From assembly GCF_002236115.1 (NCBI RefSeq), contig NZ_NIWT01000006.1:186001-250000 (forward strand): a stretch of DNA of 64,000 nt, given 5' to 3'. Every line of letters begins with the position of its first letter. The first letter of the stretch is position 1. The position numbers and the translations under genes are program-made. A model generated the notes under the pieces. That model saw only the letters and a program-made list of their open reading frames with translations, made no database searches and was not told the DNA's origin. The stretch comes from Pseudomonas jessenii. GTDB taxonomy: Bacteria > Pseudomonadota > Gammaproteobacteria > Pseudomonadales > Pseudomonadaceae. Shown here in pieces: positions 32,974 to 41,072 of this stretch.

Positions 32974-34638
32974 ATGACCACGAGCATCACGGCGGACGGC
33001 TTCAGCGCCGACCAGCCTGCGTTCCTGTCCAAGGAGCGGATCATCGCCAAGCCCGGTTTCAACCGTTGGCTGGTGCCACCGGCCGCGTTGGCCATCCACT
33101 TGTGCATCGGCATGGCCTACGGTTTTTCGGTGTTCTGGTTGCCGCTGTCCAAGGCGCTGGGCATCTCCTCTCCAGTGGCCTGCGCACCGGACATGAGTTT
33201 TATCGCACAAGTCTTTTCGTCCCAGTGTGACTGGCCGATCTCGATGCTCGGCTGGATCTACACCCTGTTCTTCATCTTCCTGGGTTGCTCGGCCGCCATC
33301 TGGGGTGGCTGGCTGGAGCATGCCGGACCGCGCAAGGCCGGTGTCGTATCGGCACTGTGCTGGTGTGGCGGCCTGCTGATTTCGGCGCTGGGGGTGTATA
33401 CCCACCAGATCTGGCTGATGTGGATCGGCTCCGGGGTCATTGGCGGTATCGGCCTGGGTCTTGGCTACATTTCGCCGGTGTCGACCCTGATCAAATGGTT
33501 CCCGGACAAGCGTGGAATGGCGACCGGCATGGCGATCATGGGCTTCGGCGGCGGCGCAATGGTCGGCGCCCCGCTGGCGGCGGCTCTGATGGGGCATTTC
33601 GCCTCGCCAACCAGCGTCGGCGTCTGGCAGAGCTTCCTGGTGATGGCCGCGATCTACTTCGTGTTCATGATCGGTGGCGCTCTGTCCTACCGCGTTCCGC
33701 CAACCGGCTGGAAGCCTGAAGGCTGGACGGCCCCGGCGAAAAAAGCCTCGAACGCGATGATCACTCATCGTCATGTTCACGTGAATGTGGCCTGGAAGAC
33801 GCCGCAGTTCCGTCTGGTGTGGCTGGTGCTGTGTCTGAACGTATCGGCTGGTATCGGCATCCTCGGCATGGCGTCGCCGCTGTTGCAGGAAGTGTTCGCT
33901 GGCAAGTTGCTGGGCAATGACCTGGCGTTCGGCCAACTCGACGCTTCGCAACTGGCTTCGATCGCCGCCATCGCTGCCGGCTTCACCGGTTTGCTCAGCC
34001 TGTTCAACATCGGTGGGCGCTTCTTCTGGGCTTCGTTCTCGGATTACCTGGGCCGCAAAAACACTTACTTCGTGTTCTTCGCCCTGGGCTTTGCCCTGTA
34101 CGGACTGATTCCGAACCTGGGTCACCTGGGCAGCATCGCGCTGTTCGTGGCGGCGTTCTGCATCATCCTGTCGATGTATGGCGGTGGCTTCGCGACTGTT
34201 CCGGCGTATCTGGCGGACCTGTTCGGTACGCAAATGGTCGGTGCGATTCACGGTCGTCTGCTGACGGCGTGGGCTGCTGCCGGTGTGCTCGGTCCGGTGC
34301 TGGTGAACTATCTGCGTGAATATCAACTAAGCATCGGCGTCGAGCGTGCGGCGGCTTATGACATCACCCTGTACATCCTCGCCGGCCTGCTGGTGCTGGG
34401 TTTCCTGTGCAACCTGCTGGTGCGTCCGGTGGCGGACAAGTACTTCATGACCGACGCCGAACTGGCCGCCGAACAGGCGCTGGGCCATGACAAAGGCGCC
34501 GACAGCAGCACCGTGCTGGAGTGGAAAGCCGCGCCGGGCACCAAACCGCTGGCGATTGCGGCGTGGCTGGTGGTGGGCATTCCGCTGGCGTGGGGTGTCT
34601 GGGTGACCTTGCAGAAGACGGCGGTGCTGTTTCACTAA
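32974..34638 (+). CDS. OFA family MFS transporter (oxalate/formate antiporter-like)
   Basis: A 554-residue major-facilitator protein with twelve helices. GFSVFWLPLSKALG, LGWIYTLFFIFLGCSAAIWG and GLGLGYISPVSTLIKWFPDKRGMATGMAIMGFGGGAM are OFA-group landmarks (the last region carries the RG...G loop between helices 4 and 5). A hydrophilic insertion lies near residues 245-275, and two extra hydrophobic stretches near the end. GGGGGA precedes ATG 32974. Substrate most likely a small monocarboxylate or dicarboxylate. Alone in its unit, followed by a REP doublet. Confidence 0.88.
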   Translation: MTTSITADGFSADQPAFLSKERIIAKPGFNRWLVPPAALAIHLCIGMAYGFSVFWLPLSKALGISSPVACAPDMSFIAQVFSSQCDWPISMLGWIYTLFFIFLGCSAAIWGGWLEHAGPRKAGVVSALCWCGGLLISALGVYTHQIWLMWIGSGVIGGIGLGLGYISPVSTLIKWFPDKRGMATGMAIMGFGGGAMVGAPLAAALMGHFASPTSVGVWQSFLVMAAIYFVFMIGGALSYRVPPTGWKPEGWTAPAKKASNAMITHRHVHVNVAWKTPQFRLVWLVLCLNVSAGIGILGMASPLLQEVFAGKLLGNDLAFGQLDASQLASIAAIAAGFTGLLSLFNIGGRFFWASFSDYLGRKNTYFVFFALGFALYGLIPNLGHLGSIALFVAAFCIILSMYGGGFATVPAYLADLFGTQMVGAIHGRLLTAWAAAGVLGPVLVNYLREYQLSIGVERAAAYDITLYILAGLLVLGFLCNLLVRPVADKYFMTDAELAAEQALGHDKGADSSTVLEWKAAPGTKPLAIAAWLVVGIPLAWGVWVTLQKTAVLFH

Positions 34639-34660
34639 CACCAGTTTCAACCCGAAACCT

Positions 34661-34748
34661 GTGGGAGCGAGCTTGCTCGCGATAGCGGTCTGACAGTCAG
34701 CAAAAATGTTGAATGTGATGGCCCTATCGCGAGCAAGCTCGCTCCCAC
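34661..34748. repeat. REP doublet 1 (88 bp)
   Basis: Two inverted REP units, GTGGGAGCGAGCTTGCTCGC and its mirror, around a 40-nt spacer. It lies between the OFA transporter and hisB and may end the transcript. Full length 88 bp, like doublets 2-4. Confidence 0.9.
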
Positions 34749-34860
34749 ATTTTTTTGTGGTGTGCCAAATGGCTTGTATGGACATGTACATCGCCGGCAC
34801 CCCCGAATTCATTCCGTCAGCGATATCACCTCTCGTGTTTCTGTTTCGGCCCCGCACGCC

Positions 34861-34866
34861 TATAAT
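34861..34866 (+). promoter_or_regulatory. -10 element of the his operon (candidate)
   Basis: A perfect TATAAT 38 bp before hisB. The -35 position would fall near 34838 (TTTCTG), which is weak, so this rests on the -10 hexamer and position only. Confidence 0.45.
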
Positions 34867-34904
34867 GGCTGCCTTTTTCGCCCAATGATTTTGCGGAGCT
34901 GGTG

Positions 34905-35498
34905 ATGGCCGAACGTAAGGCGTCTGTCGAGCGCGACACTCTGGAAACCCAGATCAAAGCCTCGATCAACCTCGATGGCACCGGAAAGGCCCGATTCGAT
35001 ATCGGTGTTCCTTTTCTTGAGCACATGCTGGACCAGATCGCCCGTCACGGGCTGATCGACCTGGATATTGTCAGCAAGGGCGACCTGCATATCGATGACC
35101 ACCACACGGTGGAAGACGTCGGTATCACCCTCGGCCAGGCGTTTGCCAAAGCCATCGGCGACAAAAAAGGCATCCGTCGCTACGGCCACGCCTACGTGCC
35201 GCTCGATGAAGCGCTGTCGCGGGTTGTGATCGACTTCTCCGGCCGTCCAGGCCTGCAGATGCATGTTCCGTACACCCGCGCCACCGTCGGCGGCTTCGAC
35301 GTTGACCTGTTCCAGGAATTCTTCCAGGGCTTCGTCAACCATGCATTGGTCAGCCTGCACATCGACAACCTGCGTGGCACCAACACCCACCACCAGATCG
35401 AAACCGTGTTCAAGGCTTTCGGCCGCGCTCTGCGCATGGCCGTCGAGCTCGATGACCGCATGGCCGGGCAAATGCCATCGACCAAGGGCGTTCTGTAA
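34905..35498 (+). CDS. hisB: Imidazoleglycerol-phosphate dehydratase
   Basis: A 197-residue enzyme of the sixth step of histidine synthesis. Visible: GTGKARFDIGVPFLEHMLDQ, DLHIDDHHTVEDVGI (the double metal-binding HH motif) and its repeat NLRGTNTHHQIETVFKAF. As in most bacteria outside the enterics it lacks the N-terminal phosphatase domain. ATG 34905 (MAERKASVERDT) is preferred to the GTG one codon earlier. It opens the hisB-hisH-(DUF2164)-hisA-hisF unit and overlaps hisH by one base. Confidence 0.97.
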   Translation: MAERKASVERDTLETQIKASINLDGTGKARFDIGVPFLEHMLDQIARHGLIDLDIVSKGDLHIDDHHTVEDVGITLGQAFAKAIGDKKGIRRYGHAYVPLDEALSRVVIDFSGRPGLQMHVPYTRATVGGFDVDLFQEFFQGFVNHALVSLHIDNLRGTNTHHQIETVFKAFGRALRMAVELDDRMAGQMPSTKGVL

Positions 35499-36136
35499 TG
35501 CAGACAGTCGCGGTAATCGATTACGGCATGGGCAACCTGCACTCGGTGGCCAAGGCCCTCGAGCACGTCGGTGCCGGCAAGGTGCTGATCACCAGTGATG
35601 CCAACGTGATTCGCGAAGCCGATCGGGTGGTTTTCCCCGGTGTCGGCGCGATTCGCGATTGCATGGCGGAGATCCGTCGCCTCGGCTTCGATTCACTGGT
35701 GCGTGAAGTCAGCCAGGACCGTCCGTTCCTTGGCATCTGCGTGGGCATGCAAGCCTTGCTCGACACCAGCGAAGAGAACGACGGTGTCGACTGCATCGGG
35801 CTGTTCCCGGGCGCGGTGAAGTTCTTCGGCAAAGACCTGCATGAAGACGGCGAACACCTGAAAGTCCCGCACATGGGCTGGAACGAAGTGAAGCAGAAGG
35901 TCAGTCACCCGCTGTGGCACGACATTCCGGACCTGGCGCGGTTCTACTTCGTGCACAGCTACTACATCGCTGCCGCCAACGCGCGGCAGGTGGTGGGGGG
36001 CGGTCACTACGGTGTCGATTTCGCCGCAGCGCTGGCCGAAGGTTCGCGTTTCGCCGTGCAGTTCCACCCGGAGAAAAGCCATACCCATGGCCTGCAGTTG
36101 CTGCAGAACTTCGCCGCGTGGGACGGTCGCTGGTAA
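35498..36136 (+). CDS. hisH: Imidazole glycerol phosphate synthase, glutaminase subunit
   Basis: A 212-residue class I glutaminase. VIDYGMGNLHSVAKALEHVG starts the fold, FLGICVGMQAL holds the nucleophile Cys near residue 84, and FAVQFHPEKSH gives the catalytic His-Glu. It feeds ammonia to HisF. ATG 35498 shares its A with the hisB TAA. The next gene starts one base after its stop. Confidence 0.97.
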   Translation: MQTVAVIDYGMGNLHSVAKALEHVGAGKVLITSDANVIREADRVVFPGVGAIRDCMAEIRRLGFDSLVREVSQDRPFLGICVGMQALLDTSEENDGVDCIGLFPGAVKFFGKDLHEDGEHLKVPHMGWNEVKQKVSHPLWHDIPDLARFYFVHSYYIAAANARQVVGGGHYGVDFAAALAEGSRFAVQFHPEKSHTHGLQLLQNFAAWDGRW

Positions 36137-36394
36137 ATGGCCGTCAAGAAGAAGCCGCCGATTCTGACCCTCACTCCCGAACAGGAGAGCGAGGCCAATC
36201 GCAAGATCAAGCGTTTCATGGAAGACCGCTTTGAGCTCGACCTCGGCTCGTTCGAGGCGGCGGAGATTCTTGAGCTGTTTACCCGTGAAATTGCTCCGCA
36301 CTATTACAACAGGGCGATTTTCGATGTGCAGGCGCACCTCAAAGAGAGGTTCGAAAGCATCGAAAGCGACCTGTGGGCGCTCGAGAAAAACTGA
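36137..36394 (+). CDS. DUF2164 family protein inside the his operon
   Basis: An 85-residue protein. LTPEQESEANRKIKRFMEDR and FELDLGSFEAAEILELFTRE, then APHYYNRAIFDVQAHLKERF, are the DUF2164 blocks. Small, soluble, basic at the start and acidic later. It starts right at the hisH stop and is separated from hisA by 42 bp, so it is co-transcribed with histidine genes. Pseudomonads keep it at this place. Function unknown. Confidence 0.9.
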   Translation: MAVKKKPPILTLTPEQESEANRKIKRFMEDRFELDLGSFEAAEILELFTREIAPHYYNRAIFDVQAHLKERFESIESDLWALEKN

Positions 36395-36436
36395 TTTCCG
36401 AGCCAAGCTGAACATTCGAATTTGAAGGTTTGCCAG

Positions 36437-37174
36437 ATGCTGATTATTCCCGCTATCGATCTTAAAGACGGTGCCTGTGTCCGTCTGCGCCAGGGCCGCA
36501 TGGAAGATTCCACAGTGTTCTCCGATGACCCGGTGAGCATGGCTGCCAAGTGGGTGGAGGGCGGTTGCCGTCGTCTGCATCTGGTCGACCTGAACGGCGC
36601 CTTCGAAGGCCAGCCGGTCAACGGCGAAGTGGTCACTGCCATCGCCAAGCGTTATCCGAACCTGCCGATCCAGATCGGCGGCGGTATCCGCTCCCTGGAA
36701 ACCATCGAACACTACGTGAAAGCGGGCGTTAGCTACGTGATCATTGGCACCAAGGCCGTGAAAGATCCGGCCTTTGTTGCAGAAGCCTGCCGCGCGTTCC
36801 CGGGCAAAATCATCGTGGGCCTGGATGCCAAAGACGGTTTTGTCGCCACTGACGGCTGGGCTGAAATCAGCACCATCCAGGTGATCGACCTGGCCAAGCA
36901 GTTTGAAGCCGACGGCGTGTCTTCGATCGTTTATACCGACATCGCCAAAGACGGCATGATGCAGGGCTGCAACGTACCGTTCACCGCGGCACTGGCTGCT
37001 GCAACAAAGATCCCGGTGATCGCTTCCGGCGGCATCCACAACCTGGGTGACATCAAGACCCTGCTCGACGCCAAGGCGCCAGGCATCATCGGTGCGATCA
37101 CAGGCCGTGCGATCTACGAAGGCACCCTCGATGTCGCTGAAGCGCAAGCTTTCTGCGATTCGTACAAAGGCTGA
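36437..37174 (+). CDS. hisA: ProFAR isomerase
   Basis: A 245-residue TIM barrel: LIIPAIDLKDGACVRLRQGR with the first catalytic Asp, LPIQIGGGIRS phosphate loop, and VYTDIAKDGMMQG with the second Asp, then VIASGGIHNLGD. It isomerises the aminoaldose ProFAR to the ketose PRFAR. ATG 36437 directly begins the barrel; AAGG is just upstream. It lies 9 bp before hisF. Confidence 0.97.
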   Translation: MLIIPAIDLKDGACVRLRQGRMEDSTVFSDDPVSMAAKWVEGGCRRLHLVDLNGAFEGQPVNGEVVTAIAKRYPNLPIQIGGGIRSLETIEHYVKAGVSYVIIGTKAVKDPAFVAEACRAFPGKIIVGLDAKDGFVATDGWAEISTIQVIDLAKQFEADGVSSIVYTDIAKDGMMQGCNVPFTAALAAATKIPVIASGGIHNLGDIKTLLDAKAPGIIGAITGRAIYEGTLDVAEAQAFCDSYKG

Positions 37175-37183
37175 GGACTGATC

Positions 37184-37954
37184 ATGGCGCTGGCCAAACG
37201 CATCATCCCTTGCCTGGACGTGGACAACGGCCGGGTGGTCAAGGGTGTGAAATTCGAAAACATCCGCGACGCCGGTGACCCGGTGGAAATTGCTCGACGC
37301 TACGACGAGCAGGGCGCCGACGAGATTACCTTTCTCGACATCACCGCCAGCGTCGATGGCCGCGACACTACGCTGCACACCGTCGAGCGCATGGCCAGCC
37401 AGGTGTTCATCCCGCTGACCGTGGGCGGCGGCGTGCGCACCGTGCAGGACATCCGCAACCTGCTCAATGCCGGCGCGGACAAGGTCTCGATAAACACCGC
37501 AGCGGTGTTCAACCCGGAATTTGTCGGCGAAGCCGCGCAGCATTTCGGTTCGCAATGCATCGTGGTGGCTATCGACGCGAAGAAGGTTTCCGGACCGGGC
37601 GAAACCCCGCGCTGGGAAATCTTCACCCATGGCGGTCGCAAACCAACCGGTCTCGACGCCGTTGAGTGGGCGAAGAAAATGGAAGGCCTGGGCGCCGGCG
37701 AAATCCTGCTGACCAGCATGGATCAGGACGGCATGAAAAACGGCTTTGACCTGGGCGTCACCCGCGCCATCAGTGATGCACTGGGCATTCCGGTGATCGC
37801 CTCTGGCGGTGTCGGTAACCTGCAACACCTGGCCGACGGCATTATCGAAGGCCACGCCAGCGCGGTACTGGCGGCGAGTATTTTCCACTTCGGCGAATAC
37901 ACCGTGCAGGAAGCCAAGGCCTATATGGCAAAACGCGGCATCGTGATGCGCTAA
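37184..37954 (+). CDS. hisF: Imidazole glycerol phosphate synthase, cyclase subunit
   Basis: A 256-residue TIM barrel: RIIPCLDVDNGRVVKGVKFE (catalytic Asp 11), FLDITASVDGRDT, IPLTVGGGVRTVQDI and LLTSMDQDGMKNGFDL (catalytic Asp near 130). It uses ammonia from HisH to form imidazole glycerol phosphate and AICAR. Last histidine gene in the unit; a perfect palindrome follows 29 bp after its stop. Confidence 0.97.
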   Translation: MALAKRIIPCLDVDNGRVVKGVKFENIRDAGDPVEIARRYDEQGADEITFLDITASVDGRDTTLHTVERMASQVFIPLTVGGGVRTVQDIRNLLNAGADKVSINTAAVFNPEFVGEAAQHFGSQCIVVAIDAKKVSGPGETPRWEIFTHGGRKPTGLDAVEWAKKMEGLGAGEILLTSMDQDGMKNGFDLGVTRAISDALGIPVIASGGVGNLQHLADGIIEGHASAVLAASIFHFGEYTVQEAKAYMAKRGIVMR

Positions 37955-37983
37955 GCACCAAAAACGATACAGGCCAGTGGACA

Positions 37984-38020
37984 CCATGGCGTACCCAAGG
38001 CACTCTTGGGTACGCCATGG
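37984..38020. repeat. Perfect 16-bp palindrome after hisF
   Basis: CCATGGCGTACCCAAG at 37984-37999 is mirrored exactly at 38005-38020 across GCACT. No T-run follows, so it is at best a weak terminator. It may also be an mRNA end-stabiliser or a binding site for the next gene's regulator. Confidence 0.75.
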
Positions 38021-38036
38021 ATTTCGGTAGCCAGAC

Positions 38037-38792
38037 ATGCTTAAACGCTTTCTTCTCGTCCTTGCCAGCGCCTCTCTGTTGTTGATCAACGGAGCAAACG
38101 CTAAAGACAGCCCCGATACCGACCTGGTGTTGCTGACGGAAAACTTCCCGCCGTACAACATGGCGAAGAACGGCAAGAACTTCGCTCAGGACGAGAACAT
38201 CGATGGCATCGCCACCGATATCGTCCGCGAGATATTCAAGCGCGCCGACATTACCTACAGCCTGACGCTGCGTTTCCCTTGGGAGCGAATCTACAAACTC
38301 ACCCTGGAAAAACCCGGTTACGGCGTATTCGTCATGGCGCGCCTGCCCGATCGCGAAAAACTCTTCAAATGGGTCGGCCCGATTGGCCCGGACGACTGGA
38401 TCATGCTGGCCAAGGCTGACAGCAAGATCACCCTCGAAACCTTGAATGACGCGCGCAAATACAAGATCGGCGCCTACAAGGGCGACGCCATTGCCGAGAC
38501 GCTGGCCAAGCAGGGACTCAATCCGATTGTTGTACTGCGCGACCAGGACAACGCGAAAAAACTGGTCAACGGGCAGATCGACCTGTGGGCCACTGGTGAC
38601 CCGGCCGGGCGCTATCTGGCGCGCCAGGAAGGGGTTAACGGGTTGAAAACCGTATTGCGTTTCAACAGTGCCGAACTGTACCTGGCACTGAACAAGGACG
38701 TGCCGGACGAGACGGTTGCCAAGCTCCAGGCGGCGCTGGATCAGATGCGCAAGGAAGGTCGGGTGGACGAGATAATGGCGCAGTATCTGTAG
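38037..38792 (+). CDS. Periplasmic family 3 solute-binding protein
   Basis: A 251-residue secreted protein: signal peptide FLLVLASASLLLINGANA, then LVLLTENFPPYNMAKNGKNF and DGIATDIVREIFKRADITY, with RFPWERIYKLTLEKPG in the lobe. This is the PBPb-like subgroup common in pseudomonads without a neighbouring permease. It lacks the strict amino-acid Arg-Asp box, so the ligand is uncertain. It sits 16 bp past a large palindrome and is followed by a REP doublet, so it appears to be a single-gene unit. Confidence 0.88.
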   Translation: MLKRFLLVLASASLLLINGANAKDSPDTDLVLLTENFPPYNMAKNGKNFAQDENIDGIATDIVREIFKRADITYSLTLRFPWERIYKLTLEKPGYGVFVMARLPDREKLFKWVGPIGPDDWIMLAKADSKITLETLNDARKYKIGAYKGDAIAETLAKQGLNPIVVLRDQDNAKKLVNGQIDLWATGDPAGRYLARQEGVNGLKTVLRFNSAELYLALNKDVPDETVAKLQAALDQMRKEGRVDEIMAQYL

Positions 38793-38829
38793 GATTCAAT
38801 ACCAACCCGTTAGCCATGCCCGGACCACT

Positions 38830-38917
38830 GTGGGAGCGAGCTTGCTCGCGATGACGGTCTGCCAGTCGATAGAGATGTTGAATTTGATGGCGCCATCGCG
38901 AGCAAGCTCGCTCCCAC
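38830..38917. repeat. REP doublet 2 (88 bp)
   Basis: Two inverted copies of GTGGGAGCGAGCTTGCTCGC around a ~40-nt spacer, between converging genes (binding protein and deacetylase). Same length as doublets 1, 3 and 4. Confidence 0.9.
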
Positions 38918-38940
38918 AGTAGTTTTGTGGTGCCGCAGAC

Positions 38941-39717
38941 TCAGCGGTACACCCCATCCTTGCCATGCGCCGCCGTCGCCCGGTTTCCGCGCACGCTGAT
39001 CATCTGCCGGATATCAATCCACTCGATCCCCTGAGCCTTGAGCTTGGGTAGTTCGCGTTCCAGTACCGCCAGCGTCTGTGGATACGGATGCCCGATCATC
39101 ACCGCCGAACCCTGCTTGCGCGCGAGGCTGATCGCGGTTTGCAACTGGGTCAAAATCGCTGCTTCAGTACGCTCATCGTCGAGAAATACATCCCGTGAAA
39201 CGCTCGCCAAACCGATCTTCTGCGCTTGGGCAGCGGCTACGGTCTGCGCGCTGGTGCGGCTGTCGACAAAGAACTTGTGCCGTCGCTGCAAGGCCGCCAT
39301 CAGCCAGGCCATGGCCGTTGGTTGTGCGGTCATGCGGCTGCCCATGTGGTTGTTGATGCCGCTGGTGTACGGGACCATTTTGAACGCGGCGTTCAGGCGT
39401 TTTTCCAGCTCATCGACGGGCAGTTCGGGATGCCAGGCGAACGGTCCTGTGGCCGGATCCATGGGCATGTGCAGAATGACGATCTTGCCGGCGCGATGGG
39501 CTTCGCGGGCGAATTTGGTGGCGTGGGGTGTATCGGGCATGATCGCCGCAGTCACCGGGCCGGGCAGGGCCAGCACGCGGCGATCCCGGGGCAGGTTCTG
39601 CCCCAGGTCATCGATGATCAGGCTCAGGTAGGCTTTGTGGGACGTCGATCCGGCGGGTTCTGCATGAACAACACCCGCCAGACAACACAGCAGACCGATC
39701 AGCAACCGCAGAAACAT
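38941..39717 (-). CDS. Divergent polysaccharide deacetylase family protein (YibQ-like)
   Basis: A 258-residue secreted protein: signal peptide RLLIGLLCCLAGVVHA, then LSLIIDDLGQNLPRDRRVL, TAAIMPDTPHATKFAREAHR and ILHMPMDP, the blocks of the PF04748 divergent polysaccharide deacetylases; NNHMGSRMTA holds further metal-site His and Arg. Predicted to act on cell-wall polymer in the periplasm. It starts 1 bp after the ctpA stop and so belongs to the envC-ctpA unit. Confidence 0.9.
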   Translation of the reverse strand: MFLRLLIGLLCCLAGVVHAEPAGSTSHKAYLSLIIDDLGQNLPRDRRVLALPGPVTAAIMPDTPHATKFAREAHRAGKIVILHMPMDPATGPFAWHPELPVDELEKRLNAAFKMVPYTSGINNHMGSRMTAQPTAMAWLMAALQRRHKFFVDSRTSAQTVAAAQAQKIGLASVSRDVFLDDERTEAAILTQLQTAISLARKQGSAVMIGHPYPQTLAVLERELPKLKAQGIEWIDIRQMISVRGNRATAAHGKDGVYR

Positions 39718-39718
39718 C

Positions 39719-41038
39719 TCAACGGCCGGACGTGATGCTCAGCCCTTTGAGCAGGCTCAGGGCCTGGGCCAGTTGGTAATCATCGTCCTGCGGCATCGGC
39801 TTGGCTTTGCCGCTGGAACCGGTCGGTTTGTCGACACCGCCGTTGCCGTTGCCCAGGTGACCCTGCAAGTCCGCTTCCTTGAAGTAATCGCTGTCCTGCT
39901 CGCTGGTGATCTTGGCCTTGCGCACTTCGATGTCCGGGACGATGCCCTGGGCTTGGATGGAGCGGCCGTTCGGCGTGTAATACAACGCTGTGGTGATCTT
40001 CAATGCGCGTTCATTGTTCAGCGGCAGCACGGTTTGCACCGAGCCCTTGCCGAAACTGGTGGTGCCCATCAGCACGGCGCGTTTCTGGTCCTGCAGGGCG
40101 CCGGCGACAATTTCCGAAGCCGAGGCGCTGCCGCCGTTGATCAACACGACCATTGGCACGGCTTCGCTTTCGTCCTTGCCGGTGGCAGAGAAACGCAGCT
40201 CGGAGTTGGCGATACGGCCCTTGGTGTAAACGATCAGGCCCTTGGTGATGAAGTGGTCGACCACCTCCACCGCTGCCTGCAACACCCCACCCGGGTTGTT
40301 GCGCAGGTCGAGAATGATGCCCTTGAGCTTCTTGCCGTTGTCTTTGCGCAGCTTGGCCAGGGCCTTGGAAACCTCTTCACCGGTCTTGACCTGGAACTGG
40401 GTGATGCGGATGTAGCCGTAGCCCGACTCCAGCAGCTGGCTCTTCACGCTCTTGACCTGGATGACGGCGCGGGTCAGGGTCACGTCGAACGGCGTGCCGC
40501 CATCGCGCACCAGAGTCAGGGTGATTTTCTGGCCGATCTTGCCGCGCATCTTGTCCACGGCTTCGGTCATGCTCTGGCCGCGAGTCGGCTGGCCGTCGAT
40601 CTTGACGATGAAGTCGCCGGCCTGAATACCGGCCTTGGAGGCCGGAGTGTCGTCAATCGGTGACACCACCTTGATGAAGCCGTCTTCGGCGCCGACTTCA
40701 ATGCCCAGGCCGCCGAATTCACCGCTGGTGCTTTCCTGCAGCTCGGCGAAATCTTCAGGACCCAGGTAGGCGGAATGCGGATCGAGGTTGCTGAGCATGC
40801 CCTTGATGGCGTTTTCCAGCAGGGTCTTGTCGTCCACCGGTTCGACATAAGCGGCCTTGATCCGGTCCATCACCTCGGCAAAGGTGCGCAACTCATCCAG
40901 CGGCAGCGGCGCCTTGGTGGTCGCGGCAGTGCCCGCAGGCGCAACCACCGGCGCTGGTTGAGCGGCAAACGCCAGAGGCGCGCCGATCACCAGGGCGATC
41001 GTCAGGGCCAGCGAGGTAAGGCGGGACAAATGCAGCAT
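39719..41038 (-). CDS. ctpA: C-terminal processing peptidase, S41 family
   Basis: A 439-residue protease with a signal peptide (LTSLALTIALVIGAPLAFA), a PDZ domain (GLGIEVGAEDGFIKVVSPID to about residue 190) and the S41 catalytic core with Ser in GGSASASEIVAGAL and Lys in TSFGKGSVQ. The end is Gly/Lys-rich and unstructured. In P. aeruginosa CtpA acts with the lipoprotein LbcA to degrade peptidoglycan hydrolases. Here it sits next to the hydrolase activator envC, as is usual. ATG 41038 removes a long leader that overlaps envC. Confidence 0.95.
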   Translation of the reverse strand: MLHLSRLTSLALTIALVIGAPLAFAAQPAPVVAPAGTAATTKAPLPLDELRTFAEVMDRIKAAYVEPVDDKTLLENAIKGMLSNLDPHSAYLGPEDFAELQESTSGEFGGLGIEVGAEDGFIKVVSPIDDTPASKAGIQAGDFIVKIDGQPTRGQSMTEAVDKMRGKIGQKITLTLVRDGGTPFDVTLTRAVIQVKSVKSQLLESGYGYIRITQFQVKTGEEVSKALAKLRKDNGKKLKGIILDLRNNPGGVLQAAVEVVDHFITKGLIVYTKGRIANSELRFSATGKDESEAVPMVVLINGGSASASEIVAGALQDQKRAVLMGTTSFGKGSVQTVLPLNNERALKITTALYYTPNGRSIQAQGIVPDIEVRKAKITSEQDSDYFKEADLQGHLGNGNGGVDKPTGSSGKAKPMPQDDDYQLAQALSLLKGLSITSGR

Positions 41039-41072
41039 GTCGAACGAACTCCTAATGTAGGTGACTCTACGC

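Noticed and set aside
34661..34748. REP doublets read as CRISPR repeats
   Set aside because: They are inverted, scattered singly between genes and lack regular spacers or cas genes.
35693..38176. 827-codon minus-strand frame across hisH-hisF
   Set aside because: It runs antisense to four recognised histidine-operon genes; high GC favours such long antisense frames.
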